DNA from: Deltaproteobacteria bacterium
GTDB lineage: Bacteria; Myxococcota_A; UBA9160; UBA4427
Reading direction: 5' to 3'
Length of the DNA: 64,000 nucleotides
NCBI GenBank assembly: GCA_029261855.1
Contig: JAJDAN010000089.1
Location: forward strand, 420,015 to 484,014
Shown here: in pieces, positions 14,487 to 23,041 of the stretch
How the letters are laid out: every line of letters begins with the position of its first letter
How positions within the stretch are numbered: position 1 is the stretch's first letter
The notes under the pieces: generated by a model
What the model was told of the DNA's origin: nothing
Databases searched by the model: none
The model's input: only the letters and a program-made list of their open reading frames with translations
Position numbers and translations under genes: made by a program

Positions 14487-15918
14487 GACCCTCGGCCATC
14501 ATCGCGATGAGTGACACCGTCAGCAGCGCCCAGACGAACACGGACCACGCCGGGCTGGGTTGCCAGGCGATGTCCCAACGCGGCTCCTTCTCGAGGTGAC
14601 CGTAGGCATCGATGCCCGGATCGTGCCGGCGCAGCAGCTGCTGCGAATTTGGCAGCAGCCAGGCGACAGCCAGCAGCGCGACGATCCAGACGCCCGCCTC
14701 GAGCTCGACGGGCCGGCCGCCGAAGCCCCGGAAGCCCAGCATGCCCAGCAGGACATGCAGCCCCACCAGCAGGTTCTCTGCCCGGAAGATGACGAACGCG
14801 ACGACCACCGCGAGGAAGGTGCCGGCAATCGCGAGCGGCCTGCCGAGGGCAGCCGGTAGCAATCGATCGACGCCCAGCGCGCGCTTGCCGGCGCGGTAGG
14901 CGTGGTTCACGCCCAGGAACAGGCCATGCAGCCCGCCCCATACGACGAACGCCCAGCCGGCACCGTGCCACAGTCCTCCGAGCAGCATCGTGATCGCGAG
15001 GTTCACCCAACGCCGCAGCCCGCCCCGGCGATTCCCACCGAGCGGGAAGTAGAGGTAGTCGCGCAGGAAGCGCGACAGGGTCATGTGCCAACGCCGCCAG
15101 AACTCGATGATGCTCTCGCTCTTCAGGGGCGAGTGGAAGTTGAACGGGAGCTTGACCCCGAACATGCGCCCGAGCCCCACGGCCATGTCCGAGTAGCCCG
15201 AAAAGTCGAAGTAGAGCTGCAGCGTGTAGCCGAGCGCAGCCGTCCAGCCGGCCTGCAGCCCGATGTTCACCCCGCGGCCGGCCGCGTCATAGATGGGGCT
15301 GACGTGCGCCCCCATGCCATCGCCGAGGACCGTCTTCTTGAAGAGCCCGATGGCGAAGAACGAGAGCCCCACGGCGAAGTCGGTCCACCGGAATCGCAGC
15401 GAAGTCTCGAACTGCGGGATCATCTCCCGGTGGTGGACGATCGGCCCGGAGATGAGCTGCGGGAAGAAGGTCACGAAGAGCACGTAGTGGAGAAAGCGAC
15501 CCTCCATCGCCCGACCGCGACCGCAGTCCACCAGGAACGCGATCTGCTGGAAGGTGAAGAACGAAATCGCCAGGGGCAGCGCCACCGGTGGCAGCGCGAC
15601 GGGCCAACCGGACACCCCCTCGAGCTGGGCGCTCAGGAAGCCCGCGTACTTGAACCAGCCGATCATCCCGAGGTGGAAGGCGACCCCGACGTACACCCAG
15701 ACCCGCGACCGCTGCGCGGCGTGCGCGAGCCCGAAGCCGACGACGATGGAGGTCCCGAGCAGGACGAGGTAGCTCGGGTTCCACCAGCCGTAGAAGAAGA
15801 GCGACGCAACCACGAGCCAGCCGAGGGCGAGCGAGGTTCGCCGTCGCGCCAGCGGAAAGAAGACCAGCAGGACGACCGGTAGGAAGACGAACAGGAAGAT
15901 GTTCGAGTTGAACAGCAT
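14458..15918 (-). CDS. MBOAT-family O-acyltransferase (AlgI-like)
   Basis: The 486-residue protein has about 10-12 membrane spans and begins MLFNSNIFLFVFLPVVL, the usual AlgI/DltB-type N terminus. The active-site region is clear: FWRRWHMTLSRFLRDYLYFPLGG with His278, and MLLGGLWHGAGWAF with His318, the expected catalytic histidine. It moves acyl groups from a cytoplasmic donor to a periplasmic acceptor, with the overlapping downstream SGNH protein as partner. A crotonase gene ends 27 bases upstream and may share its transcript, though the functions look unrelated. Confidence 0.9.
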   Translation of the reverse strand: MLFNSNIFLFVFLPVVLLVFFPLARRRTSLALGWLVVASLFFYGWWNPSYLVLLGTSIVVGFGLAHAAQRSRVWVYVGVAFHLGMIGWFKYAGFLSAQLEGVSGWPVALPPVALPLAISFFTFQQIAFLVDCGRGRAMEGRFLHYVLFVTFFPQLISGPIVHHREMIPQFETSLRFRWTDFAVGLSFFAIGLFKKTVLGDGMGAHVSPIYDAAGRGVNIGLQAGWTAALGYTLQLYFDFSGYSDMAVGLGRMFGVKLPFNFHSPLKSESIIEFWRRWHMTLSRFLRDYLYFPLGGNRRGGLRRWVNLAITMLLGGLWHGAGWAFVVWGGLHGLFLGVNHAYRAGKRALGVDRLLPAALGRPLAIAGTFLAVVVAFVIFRAENLLVGLHVLLGMLGFRGFGGRPVELEAGVWIVALLAVAWLLPNSQQLLRRHDPGIDAYGHLEKEPRWDIAWQPSPAWSVFVWALLTVSLIAMMAEGHVEFLYRFF

Positions 15919-15945
15919 GAGGGCCGCCGGGGTCCGGGGACCGCG

Positions 15946-16899
15946 CTAGTCGTCCTTGCCGCGCTTGCCCGGCTTGCTGCCCGGTCCGCCCTTCTTTCCG
16001 TCGCCCCTGTTTCGCTCGCCCCTGCTTCGCTCGCCCCTGCTTCGCTCGCCATAGTCGCCGAAGGGGGCGTCGCGTTCGCGGATGACCTCGCGGAAACCCT
16101 TCTCACCGAAGGACTCCGCCCATCGGTAGGCCTCTTCGGTGTGCCGGGTCACGCCGTCGAAGAAGGTCCCCAGTAGCTGCGTGGTGCGCAGCCCCATGTT
16201 CTCGAACGCCTGGTTGATGAGCAGCTTGTTGAGGGCGAGCTGGTTCGCGGGGATGTGCTGGAAGCGGTTCGCGTATTCCTCGGTCTGCGCAGACAGCTCG
16301 GAGGCCGGGTAGACGCGAGCCACGAGCCCGATGCGCAGGGCGGTCTCGGCATCGATGGCCTCGCCCGTGAGCAGGAACTGCTTGGCGTGCTCGAGACCCA
16401 GGCGATAGATCCACAGCATCGTCGTTGGCGTTCCGTAGATGCGCGACGGCGCGTATCCGATGAACGCATCCTCGGCCATGAACAGCTGGTCGCAGCACAG
16501 CACCAGGTCCGTCGCGCCGCCGACCGCGAAGCCGTGGATCTGTCCGATCACCGGCTTGGGGCAGTGCCAGATCTTCATGAAGCGCTGGACGTTGTGGTTC
16601 ATGAACTGGTAGTCGCGCACCGGGTCCCAGGCGCCCTCCCGGTGCGGCACGGTGGGAGCGTCGTACGGGCTGCCCCACCCCCCTTCGCCGCCGGCGGTCA
16701 GGTCGTAGCCTGCCGTGAAGACCCTGCCCTGGCCGCGGAGGACGATGGCCCGCACACGACTCGACTTCGTGGCCTCGTCGATGCCGTCCGCGACCCCCTG
16801 GACGACGGCGTCGGTGAGGGTGTTGAGCTTGTCGGGCCGGGCCAGGCTGAGGATGGCGACGGCGTCTCGTTCTTCGTAGTGGACGGACTCTTCGGGCAT
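15946..16899 (-). CDS. Enoyl-CoA hydratase/isomerase-family protein with a charged repeat tail
   Basis: A 317-residue crotonase-fold protein: RPDKLNTLTDAVVQGV, the oxyanion-hole segment GRVFTAGYDLTAGG near residue 62, and HGFAVGGATDLVLCCD near 125. Both glutamates of classical enoyl-CoA hydratases are replaced (GGATDL for GGxxEL, and PSRIYG for PExxxG), so simple hydration is unlikely and another CoA-ester reaction is possible. The last 30 or so residues are GERSR-type repeats and Lys/Gly-rich sequence, absent from normal relatives. A TAGGCT box lies 7 bases before the ATG. A shorter paralogue without the tail is at 35782. Confidence 0.85.
   Translation of the reverse strand: MPEESVHYEERDAVAILSLARPDKLNTLTDAVVQGVADGIDEATKSSRVRAIVLRGQGRVFTAGYDLTAGGEGGWGSPYDAPTVPHREGAWDPVRDYQFMNHNVQRFMKIWHCPKPVIGQIHGFAVGGATDLVLCCDQLFMAEDAFIGYAPSRIYGTPTTMLWIYRLGLEHAKQFLLTGEAIDAETALRIGLVARVYPASELSAQTEEYANRFQHIPANQLALNKLLINQAFENMGLRTTQLLGTFFDGVTRHTEEAYRWAESFGEKGFREVIRERDAPFGDYGERSRGERSRGERNRGDGKKGGPGSKPGKRGKDD
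16001..16045 (-). repeat. Three 15-bp in-frame tandem repeats
   Basis: Three copies of a 15-bp unit (TCGCCCCTGCTTCGC on the plus strand, one base change in the first) encode the GERSR/GERNR repeats near the crotonase C terminus. The unit length keeps the frame. Confidence 0.7.
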
Positions 16900-16961
16900 G
16901 ACGCCAAGCCTACCCCGGCGAGGGCCCCGGGAGGGTCCATGACGGCCTCGGAAAGATCCGC

Positions 16962-16990
16962 TTGCGGAGCGATTTATTCAGATGTATAAA
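16962..16990 (+). promoter_or_regulatory. Sigma-70-like promoter with an overlapping inverted repeat
   Basis: TTGCGG (16962-16967) and TATAAA (16985-16990) are 17 bases apart, the best sigma-70 match I saw in the window. TTTAT-N8-ATAAA (16973-16990) forms an inverted repeat over the spacer and -10 box, a likely repressor site. It serves the FAH-dioxygenase-GST-GST operon that starts at 17036. Confidence 0.55.
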
Positions 16991-17035
16991 GAAGCCTAGA
17001 CAGTCGGCTAGAACCTATTCCGAGCGAGGACCCAC

Positions 17036-17908
17036 ATGAAGCTCGCAACCTTCACCCACGAGAGCACACGCATCGGCGCGGTGGTTGGCGATCAGATCGT
17101 CGACCTGGCGGCCGCGGATGCCGACCTGCCCACGGACATGATCGGCCTGCTCGAGGCCGGTCCCGCCGGCCTGGAAGCGGTGCACGCCGCCCTCGAAGAG
17201 GGCCCCCGCATCCCGCTCGCAGACGTGCGACTGGAGGCGACTCTTCTGCGCCCACCGAAGTTCCTGGCGGTCGGTCTGAACTACGCGGACCACGTCGCCG
17301 AGTCGGGCGCCGAGACCCCCGCGCACCCGACCATCTTCAACAAGCAGTCCACCTGCGTGACGGGACCCTACGACGACATCCACCTGCCCCGCGCCTCGCA
17401 CGTACTCGACTACGAGGGCGAGTTCGGCTTCGTGATCGGGCGACGTTGCCGGCACGTCTCGCGGGATGACGCAGCCGAGGTGATCGCCGGCTACCTGATC
17501 GTCGACGACGTCAGCGTGCGCGACTGGCAGCTGCGTGTCCCCACCTGGACGATGGGCAAGTCCTTCGACACGCATGGCCCCATCGGTCCCTGGCTCACGA
17601 CGGCGGACGAGATCCCGGACCCCCACCAGCTGGGGCTGCGCACCTTCGTCAACGGCGAGCTGCGCCAGGAATCGAACACCAAGGAGTTGATCTTCGACTG
17701 CTTCACCCTGGTCGAGCACCTGTCCACGGCGTTCACCCTCGAGCCGGGCGACGTCATTGCCACCGGTACGCCGGGAGGTGTCGGGATCGGCATGAAACCG
17801 CCGAAGCTGCTCGTCGCCGGCGACGTGGTCCGCATCGAGATCGACGGACTCGGCGCCATCGAGAACACCGTCATCCCCGAACCCCAGTTCACGGGCGGCA
17901 TCCGCTGA
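17036..17908 (+). CDS. Fumarylacetoacetate hydrolase-family protein
   Basis: The 290-residue protein has a FAH-type N-terminal domain and the catalytic C-terminal core. Metal-binding acids are present as Glu127 and Glu129 in LDYEGEFGFVIG and Asp157/158 in IVDDVSVRDWQ. TGTPGGVGIG near 247 and LKPGD-like LEPGDVIATG are family marks. Relatives hydrolyse C-C bonds of acylpyruvates or decarboxylate and isomerise meta-cleavage products. It is the first gene of a four-gene operon with an extradiol dioxygenase 16 bases on, so it likely handles that enzyme's ring-cleavage product. AGCGAGGA precedes the ATG. Confidence 0.9.
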   Translation: MKLATFTHESTRIGAVVGDQIVDLAAADADLPTDMIGLLEAGPAGLEAVHAALEEGPRIPLADVRLEATLLRPPKFLAVGLNYADHVAESGAETPAHPTIFNKQSTCVTGPYDDIHLPRASHVLDYEGEFGFVIGRRCRHVSRDDAAEVIAGYLIVDDVSVRDWQLRVPTWTMGKSFDTHGPIGPWLTTADEIPDPHQLGLRTFVNGELRQESNTKELIFDCFTLVEHLSTAFTLEPGDVIATGTPGGVGIGMKPPKLLVAGDVVRIEIDGLGAIENTVIPEPQFTGGIR

Positions 17909-17923
17909 ACGAAGGAGAAGTAC

Positions 17924-18832
17924 ATGATCAAGGTCCATGACATCGCCTATGTACGCTTCGGCGCGCCCGATCTCGACCAGATGGAGCGCTTCCTGACGGA
18001 CTTCGGCCTGGTGGTCTCACAGCGGGACGACGACGTCCTCTACGCCCGCGGTACGGACCCGGCGCCGTACCTTCACGTCACCGAGCGGGGCGATTCGGGC
18101 TTCCGCGGGATCGGCTTCCAGGCCGCCTGCGCCGAAGACCTCGAAGCGGCGGCGCGCCTGCCCGGGGCCGGTCCCGTCGAGAAGATCGACGCGCCTGGAG
18201 GCGGGCGTCTGGTGCGGTTCACCGACCCCGACGGCTTCGCCGTCGAGGTCGTGCACGGTCGCGAGCAGCTGCCCGCGCTTCCCGTCGAACGCGCGGCTCC
18301 CCTCAATCGCGGCAGCGACCGCCCGCGCCTCGGCAGCCTGCAACGGGTTCCCGGCGGACCGGCGCAGGTGAAGCGCCTGGGGCACGCCGTGCTGCGCGTC
18401 AGCGACTTCCGCCAGAGCGAGGCCTGGTACAAGTCGCGCTTCGGGTTCCTGTCGTCCGACGAGGTCTATCTCGGTGAGAAGGACAATGTCATCACGTCCT
18501 TCATGCGCTGCGATCGGGGTGAGGCGTACACCGACCATCACACCCTGCTGTGTGTCGGCATCGGCGAAGTCGGTTTCGACCACGCGGCCTTCGAGGTCGA
18601 GGACTTCGACGCCGTGATGGCGGGCCACGACTACCTGGCGAAACAGGACTACGCGCACCACGCGGGCATCGGACGTCACGTCCTGGGCTCGCAGGTCTTC
18701 GACTACTGGCGCGACCCGTGGGGCCACGTCGTCGAGCACTTCACCGACGGAGACCTGTTGAACGCGCGCCACACGACAGAGCTGCACGACCCGGGAACTG
18801 CCCTCGGAACCCAGTGGGGCAGTTTCGGCTGA
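17924..18832 (+). CDS. Two-domain extradiol (catechol 2,3-type) dioxygenase, VOC family
   Basis: The 302-residue protein has two VOC modules, as in 2,3-dihydroxybiphenyl dioxygenase. The second keeps the full iron triad: His154 (RLGHAVLRVSD), His220 (VGFDHAAFEVED) and Glu271 (PWGHVVEHFTDGD). The residue pattern around His205-His206 and His245-His246 is consistent with the acid-base site. It should split an aromatic diol next to the hydroxyls. A strong ribosome site (AAGGAGAA) precedes the ATG. It is followed by a GST gene whose start overlaps its stop (TGATG). Substrate is unknown. Confidence 0.9.
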   Translation: MIKVHDIAYVRFGAPDLDQMERFLTDFGLVVSQRDDDVLYARGTDPAPYLHVTERGDSGFRGIGFQAACAEDLEAAARLPGAGPVEKIDAPGGGRLVRFTDPDGFAVEVVHGREQLPALPVERAAPLNRGSDRPRLGSLQRVPGGPAQVKRLGHAVLRVSDFRQSEAWYKSRFGFLSSDEVYLGEKDNVITSFMRCDRGEAYTDHHTLLCVGIGEVGFDHAAFEVEDFDAVMAGHDYLAKQDYAHHAGIGRHVLGSQVFDYWRDPWGHVVEHFTDGDLLNARHTTELHDPGTALGTQWGSFG

Positions 18833-19584
18833 TGGGTCTCTACCAGAGCGACCACCCGGACGTCCCGAGGATGCACGGCCTGCATCTCTTCCATTTCGCG
18901 ATGTCGAACTGTTCCCAGCGAGTGCGCCTCGGGCTCGAGGAGAAGCGACTCGATTGGACGAGCCACCACCTGAATCTCCCGGCAAACGAGCACGTCAGCG
19001 ACGACTACCAGCGGATCAATCCGAACGGCGTCGTCCCGACGCTGGTCCACGACGGGCAGGTGGTGATCGAATCGAACGACATCCTGGTCTACCTCGACGA
19101 GCACTTCCCGGATCCGCCGCTGCGACCGGCCGACGCGCTCGGCCGAGCCGGGATGGATGCGTGCATCGCGGAATCGAGCGGCTTCCAGCCCACCATCAAG
19201 GTGCTCTCCCACGAACTGCTCTTTCGCCCGTTTCGCAAGGTGGGACCCGAGATGGTCGCGCTCTACGAGAAGGCGCACCGGGATGCGAGCCTGGTCTCCT
19301 TCCTGCGCGACTACGCGGAAAACGGCGACGCCTGGCAGGCACGCGTTGGCGACGCGCAAGAAGTGCTGCAGCAGCAGCTCGCCAGGCTCGAGTCCCGGCT
19401 CGAAGCGAATCCGTGGCTGTCGGGCGACGCCTACGGGCTCGCAGACATCTCGTGGGTGGTCAACGCCAACCGCCTGAAGCAGGCCGGGGTCACTCTCGAC
19501 GAGTGGCCGCGCTTCCAGGACTGGGGACGGCGCTCGATGCTACGCGCGCCCTTCGAGCGCGCCGTCGCGGCGTACCAACCGTGA
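18832..19584 (+). CDS. Glutathione S-transferase family protein
   Basis: The 250-residue protein has a thioredoxin-like N-terminal domain (LHLFHFAMSNCSQRVRLGLEEK, then NPNGVVPTLVHDGQVVIESNDIL with the cis-proline and the Glu-Ser glutathione site) and an all-helical C-terminal domain. Cys27 or Ser25 could serve as the thiol-activating residue. GSTs in catabolic operons isomerise or dehalogenate ring-cleavage products such as maleylpyruvate. Here it overlaps the dioxygenase by one base and the next GST gene by four, which points to a shared pathway. Confidence 0.88.
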   Translation: MGLYQSDHPDVPRMHGLHLFHFAMSNCSQRVRLGLEEKRLDWTSHHLNLPANEHVSDDYQRINPNGVVPTLVHDGQVVIESNDILVYLDEHFPDPPLRPADALGRAGMDACIAESSGFQPTIKVLSHELLFRPFRKVGPEMVALYEKAHRDASLVSFLRDYAENGDAWQARVGDAQEVLQQQLARLESRLEANPWLSGDAYGLADISWVVNANRLKQAGVTLDEWPRFQDWGRRSMLRAPFERAVAAYQP

Positions 19585-20648
19585 GCCTCTCTCTGTTTCT
19601 CGCCCCTGTCGGGTGGGTCGGGTTGGCGGGCGCCGTCGGGTGTGTCGCGTGGTGGCTGGTCGAAAAGTCCCGACGCAGGACCCACGCCGTAGCGCCTGGC
19701 TACCAGGGAGACGTGCTGCTGCCGTTCGAGCAGGAGTTCGAGCTCTACCACAATGCGCTCTCGCTTTGCTCGATGAAGGCCCGGGTGTGCCTCGCCGAGC
19801 TCCGCATCCCCTACGCGAGCCATCCCGTCGATCTGATCGAGACCCGTTGCTACGAGAACATCCGTCCGGCGTTCCTGCGCGTGAACCCCGCCGGCACCGT
19901 CCCGGTGCTGGTCCACCGGGGCCACCCGGTCTACGAGTCCCACGAACAGATCCGCTACGCGGCGCGCCACGCGCCGGCGGGAAGCCCCGCACTCGTCCCG
20001 ACGGACGCGAGCCTGCGCGCCAGCATGGAAGAGTGGATCGATCGGTCGTCTCTCACCGACGATCCGCTCGAGCACGGCGAGCAGAGCGCCGGCAACGCGG
20101 TCCCCGGGCTCACGGTTCCGCTCTTCGCCGCGATGATCGACCGCATCGCCGTCTGGAAGATCGTCGAAGGACTGCTCTTTCACATCGACCGGCGGCGACC
20201 GCTCGTCTTCCTGGCCTTGAAGTTCCGGGGCCTCGAGAAGCTCGGCGCGTTCACACCCGTGCTGAAGGTCCTGGGTCGAAGCCGGCGCCAGATGCGGACC
20301 CATCTCGACGCCCTCGAAGCCCAGCTCGAGAAGAGCGGCGGGCCTTGGATCCTGGGCGAGCCCTTCAGCCTGGCAGACGTGAGCTGGCTCGTCGTGTTCG
20401 AGCGCCTGGCACAGGTCGACAACCTGCACGTGTTCGTGGGGGGCGAGCTGCGACCGGCATGTACCGCCTACTGGCAGCGTCTGCAGGCGCGGCCCAGCTA
20501 CCGGGAGGCCATCCTCGACCAGAGCCACCCGACGGTCCGCTACGGGACGAAGCGCCTGCAGGACGCGAAGGCCGCCGACCCGAGGCTACGGGAAGCGCTC
20601 GAAGGGAAAGCCGAAGATCCAGGACTCCGTCTTGGACCGGCCTCGTGA
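19581..20648 (+). CDS. Membrane-anchored glutathione S-transferase-like protein
   Basis: The GTG at 19581 overlaps the preceding stop. The 355-residue protein starts with one membrane span (LFLAPVGWVGLAGAVGCVAWWL, 5-26), which is unusual for a GST. It then has a GST N-domain (FELYHNALSLCSMKARVCLAELRI, NPAGTVPVLVHRGHPVYESHEQI) and a long helical C-domain of over 200 residues ending with WILGEPFSLADVSWLVVFERL. About 100 residues more than a standard GST lie between the two. It may act at the inner membrane on a hydrophobic product of the same pathway. Function is inferred from context. Confidence 0.8.
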   Translation: MSLSLFLAPVGWVGLAGAVGCVAWWLVEKSRRRTHAVAPGYQGDVLLPFEQEFELYHNALSLCSMKARVCLAELRIPYASHPVDLIETRCYENIRPAFLRVNPAGTVPVLVHRGHPVYESHEQIRYAARHAPAGSPALVPTDASLRASMEEWIDRSSLTDDPLEHGEQSAGNAVPGLTVPLFAAMIDRIAVWKIVEGLLFHIDRRRPLVFLALKFRGLEKLGAFTPVLKVLGRSRRQMRTHLDALEAQLEKSGGPWILGEPFSLADVSWLVVFERLAQVDNLHVFVGGELRPACTAYWQRLQARPSYREAILDQSHPTVRYGTKRLQDAKAADPRLREALEGKAEDPGLRLGPAS

Positions 20649-20655
20649 GCGCGTC

Positions 20656-21033
20656 TCACTTTCCTCCGTCGACGCTCCACTTGCCGGACCCGTTCGCGGA
20701 GATGAACAGGAACACGAAGCAGTAGATCAACGCGAGCTCGCCCTGGTTGACCTGCGGGAAGAAGTGGTTCAGCCCGTGCGCCATCCAGTACGCCGCAGCC
20801 ATGGTGCCCGAGCAGATGAAGGCGGCCCAGCGGGTCTGCAGACCGATGGCGACGAGTAGTCCGCCGACCAGCTCGATGACCCCCGCGCCATAGAGCACGA
20901 AGGCCGGGGCGTCCGGCGCAGCCTGGGGAAAGCTGAACAGCTTGTGGGTGCCGTGGAAGAAGAAGTTCGCGCCGACCATGATGCGCATGAGCGCGTAGGT
21001 CTCACCCGCATAGCCCTTCATGAATGCTGCCAT
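20656..21033 (-). CDS. DoxX family membrane protein
   Basis: The 125-residue protein has four hydrophobic helices, with RIMVGANFFFHGTHKLF and GAGVIELVGGLLVAIGLQTRWAA, the usual DoxX/DUF417-like pattern. The family is broad and mostly uncharacterised; some members take part in thiosulfate:quinone oxidoreductase or in redox-linked membrane complexes. GGGGAGGGG precedes the ATG. It is convergent with the GST operon with only 7 bases between. Confidence 0.85.
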   Translation of the reverse strand: MAAFMKGYAGETYALMRIMVGANFFFHGTHKLFSFPQAAPDAPAFVLYGAGVIELVGGLLVAIGLQTRWAAFICSGTMAAAYWMAHGLNHFFPQVNQGELALIYCFVFLFISANGSGKWSVDGGK

Positions 21034-21170
21034 CTTCGCCCCTCCCCGAGATGCGGCGGCAACGCCGCACGAATGTTTCGCGAGAGCTTAGCGGGTGCAT
21101 GCGGCATCTCTACGTCCTGTCAGGACAAGGTCTGCGCGCAGACAGGCACCCGGGCTAGAGTCGGCGCGCC

Positions 21171-21821
21171 GTGGAGCTGCTCTCTCGACCGATGTCGTGG
21201 ATCGTCCTGTGTGCCGTCGCTTGCGGGCTGCTGCTCTGGTGCGAGCGCCGCGCCTGGCGTCCCGGCATCTGGTCGTTCAAGATGCTGGCCGCGAGCGCCT
21301 TCGTCGCGACGGCTCTCAGCGCGGGCGCTCTCGAGTCCGTCTACGGCCAAATCGTCCTCATCGGTCTCGGCCTTTGCTGGCTCGGAGATCTGCTGCTGAT
21401 CCCCCAACGCTCGGAGGCCGCCTTCCTGGCCGGCATCGGGAGCTTCCTGCTCGGCCACGTCGCCTATACGGTTGCCTTCTTTACGCTTCCGCTCTCGGGC
21501 GGGGCGTTGGCTGTCGCCGGTGCGGCGGTGGCGGTGCTCGGCGTGTTCGTACTGCGTTGGCTGCGCCCACACCTCGACGGCATCTTTCGCGCCGCCGTGC
21601 CCGCCTACATCGTGGTGATCGGCGCGATGCTGGCCACGGCGATCGCGACCTTCGCCGCGGGTGCGACCGCCGGCATCGCGATCGGCGCCGCCATGTTCGC
21701 GGTGTCCGACCTCTCGGTCGCGCGCAATCGCCTGATCCGCGAAGACTTCGCCACCGTCGCCTGGGGTCTCCCGCTCTACTTCGCCGGTCAACTGGTGCTG
21801 GCGTGCAGCGTCGCGGGATGA
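21171..21821 (+). CDS. YhhN (TMEM86) family membrane protein, lysoplasmalogenase-like
   Basis: The 216-residue protein is a set of about 7-8 membrane helices with the YhhN marks FKMLAASAFVATAL, LCWLGDLLLIPQ (with the conserved Asp) and MFAVSDLSVARNRL near the end, also with a conserved Asp. Animal TMEM86 proteins hydrolyse the vinyl ether bond of lysoplasmalogens; bacterial roles are less clear. I used the GTG at 21171; an ATG at 21192 is possible. A TAGAGT box lies 9 bases upstream. Its stop overlaps the MFS start (ATGA). Confidence 0.85.
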   Translation: MELLSRPMSWIVLCAVACGLLLWCERRAWRPGIWSFKMLAASAFVATALSAGALESVYGQIVLIGLGLCWLGDLLLIPQRSEAAFLAGIGSFLLGHVAYTVAFFTLPLSGGALAVAGAAVAVLGVFVLRWLRPHLDGIFRAAVPAYIVVIGAMLATAIATFAAGATAGIAIGAAMFAVSDLSVARNRLIREDFATVAWGLPLYFAGQLVLACSVAG

Positions 21822-23014
21822 CGCCTCGCGGGTATCCCCTCCTCCTGACGGGCATCGGCACCTGGTTCGGATTCTGGGGTGCGCACATGGTCGTGTTCCA
21901 GTGGCTGCTCGTCGAATATCTCGGCGCCTCGCCCGAAAGAGTGGGAACGGCCCAGATGGCGATCACCCTGCCCTCGCTGCTGTTCCTGCTGGTGGGCGGA
22001 GCGGCCGCGGACCGCATCGATCCGCGGCGCATGATGGTCGTGATCCACCTCGGCACCGCGGCCCTCGTCGCGGGCCTCACGCTGTGGCTCGCGCTGGCCG
22101 AGATCCGCTTCGCCGGGATCATTCCGTATGCGATCGCCATCGGAACCCTGCAGGCGTTCGGCTTTCCGGCGCGGGACACGCTGCTGTCGGAAGTCGTGCG
22201 CGGGTCGATGAGCCGCGCGGTCGCGGGCGCCACCCTGGCGCAGCACGCCTCACAGGTGGCGGGCTCCCTGCTGGCTGGCGCCACCAGCCTGCTGGGCCCG
22301 GTTCCCGTCCTCGGCGGCCTGGTCTTGATGGTCTCCGCCGGAGCACCTCCCCTCGCAAGGCTGCCGAGACGCGAGCGCGCCGCGCATCGCGATCCGTTGT
22401 CTCTCGCCGAGCTACGGGCCGGCGTCCTCGAGGTGCTCGGCTCGAAGACCCTGTTCCCCGTACTGCTTCTCGCCATCGCCACGGGTGTCCTCTACGTCGG
22501 CCCGTATCTCGTGGTACTGCCACTGCTCGTGCGCGACGTCTACCACGGAGGCGCCGCCGAAATGGCGATCCTGAACGCCATGTTTCCGCTGGGGTCCGTC
22601 CTGGGAGGACTCGTGATCGTGTGGCGCGGTGGCTTGCGCAGGACAGGGCGCGCGCTCGTCCTGGGTCAGCTCTGCGCGAGCGTTTGCATCGCGGCGATCG
22701 CGCTCGACCCACCCTTCACCGGTGCAGCCGCTGCGGTGTTGGGCTGGGGACTCTCAGGGGCGCTGTTCATCAACGCCGGACGCACCTTGTTCCAGAGTCA
22801 CGCGTCGGAAGCCCATCGCGCTCGCGTGCTGTCGGTCTACAACCTGGGCGTGATGGGTGGCGCGCCCATCGGAAGCCTGGCCGCCGGACTCGTCGCCACA
22901 CCCCTGGGCCTGCACGAAACCCTGGCGTTGGTTGCGGCCCTGGCCCTCGCGATCACCCTCGCCGTCAGCGCGACCACCTCCCTGCTCTACGAGAAAGAGA
23001 CCGAGGTGGGCTAG
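21818..23014 (+). CDS. MFS transporter
   Basis: The 398-residue protein has 10-12 membrane spans and the loop 2-3 motif in GGAAADRIDPRRMMVV near residues 59-74. Its pattern (PSLLFLLVGGAAADR, then AFGFPARDTLLSEVV) matches the MFS_3-type exporters related to the enterobactin exporter and macrolide efflux proteins. It is coupled to the YhhN gene by a 4-base overlap, so a shared lipid- or envelope-linked role is possible. Substrate is unknown. Confidence 0.85.
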   Translation: MTPRGYPLLLTGIGTWFGFWGAHMVVFQWLLVEYLGASPERVGTAQMAITLPSLLFLLVGGAAADRIDPRRMMVVIHLGTAALVAGLTLWLALAEIRFAGIIPYAIAIGTLQAFGFPARDTLLSEVVRGSMSRAVAGATLAQHASQVAGSLLAGATSLLGPVPVLGGLVLMVSAGAPPLARLPRRERAAHRDPLSLAELRAGVLEVLGSKTLFPVLLLAIATGVLYVGPYLVVLPLLVRDVYHGGAAEMAILNAMFPLGSVLGGLVIVWRGGLRRTGRALVLGQLCASVCIAAIALDPPFTGAAAAVLGWGLSGALFINAGRTLFQSHASEAHRARVLSVYNLGVMGGAPIGSLAAGLVATPLGLHETLALVAALALAITLAVSATTSLLYEKETEVG

Positions 23015-23040
23015 CCCGGATCCGTCATGCGCTTCCGGGC
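23014..23040. terminator. Hairpin between the MFS gene and the convergent PhyH gene
   Basis: GCCCGGA and TCCGGGC pair around a 13-base loop that includes TCCGTCATGCGC. The element fills the whole 27-base gap between the two convergent genes and resembles the hairpin after the selenoprotein gene at 13316. Confidence 0.5.
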
Positions 23041-23041
23041 G

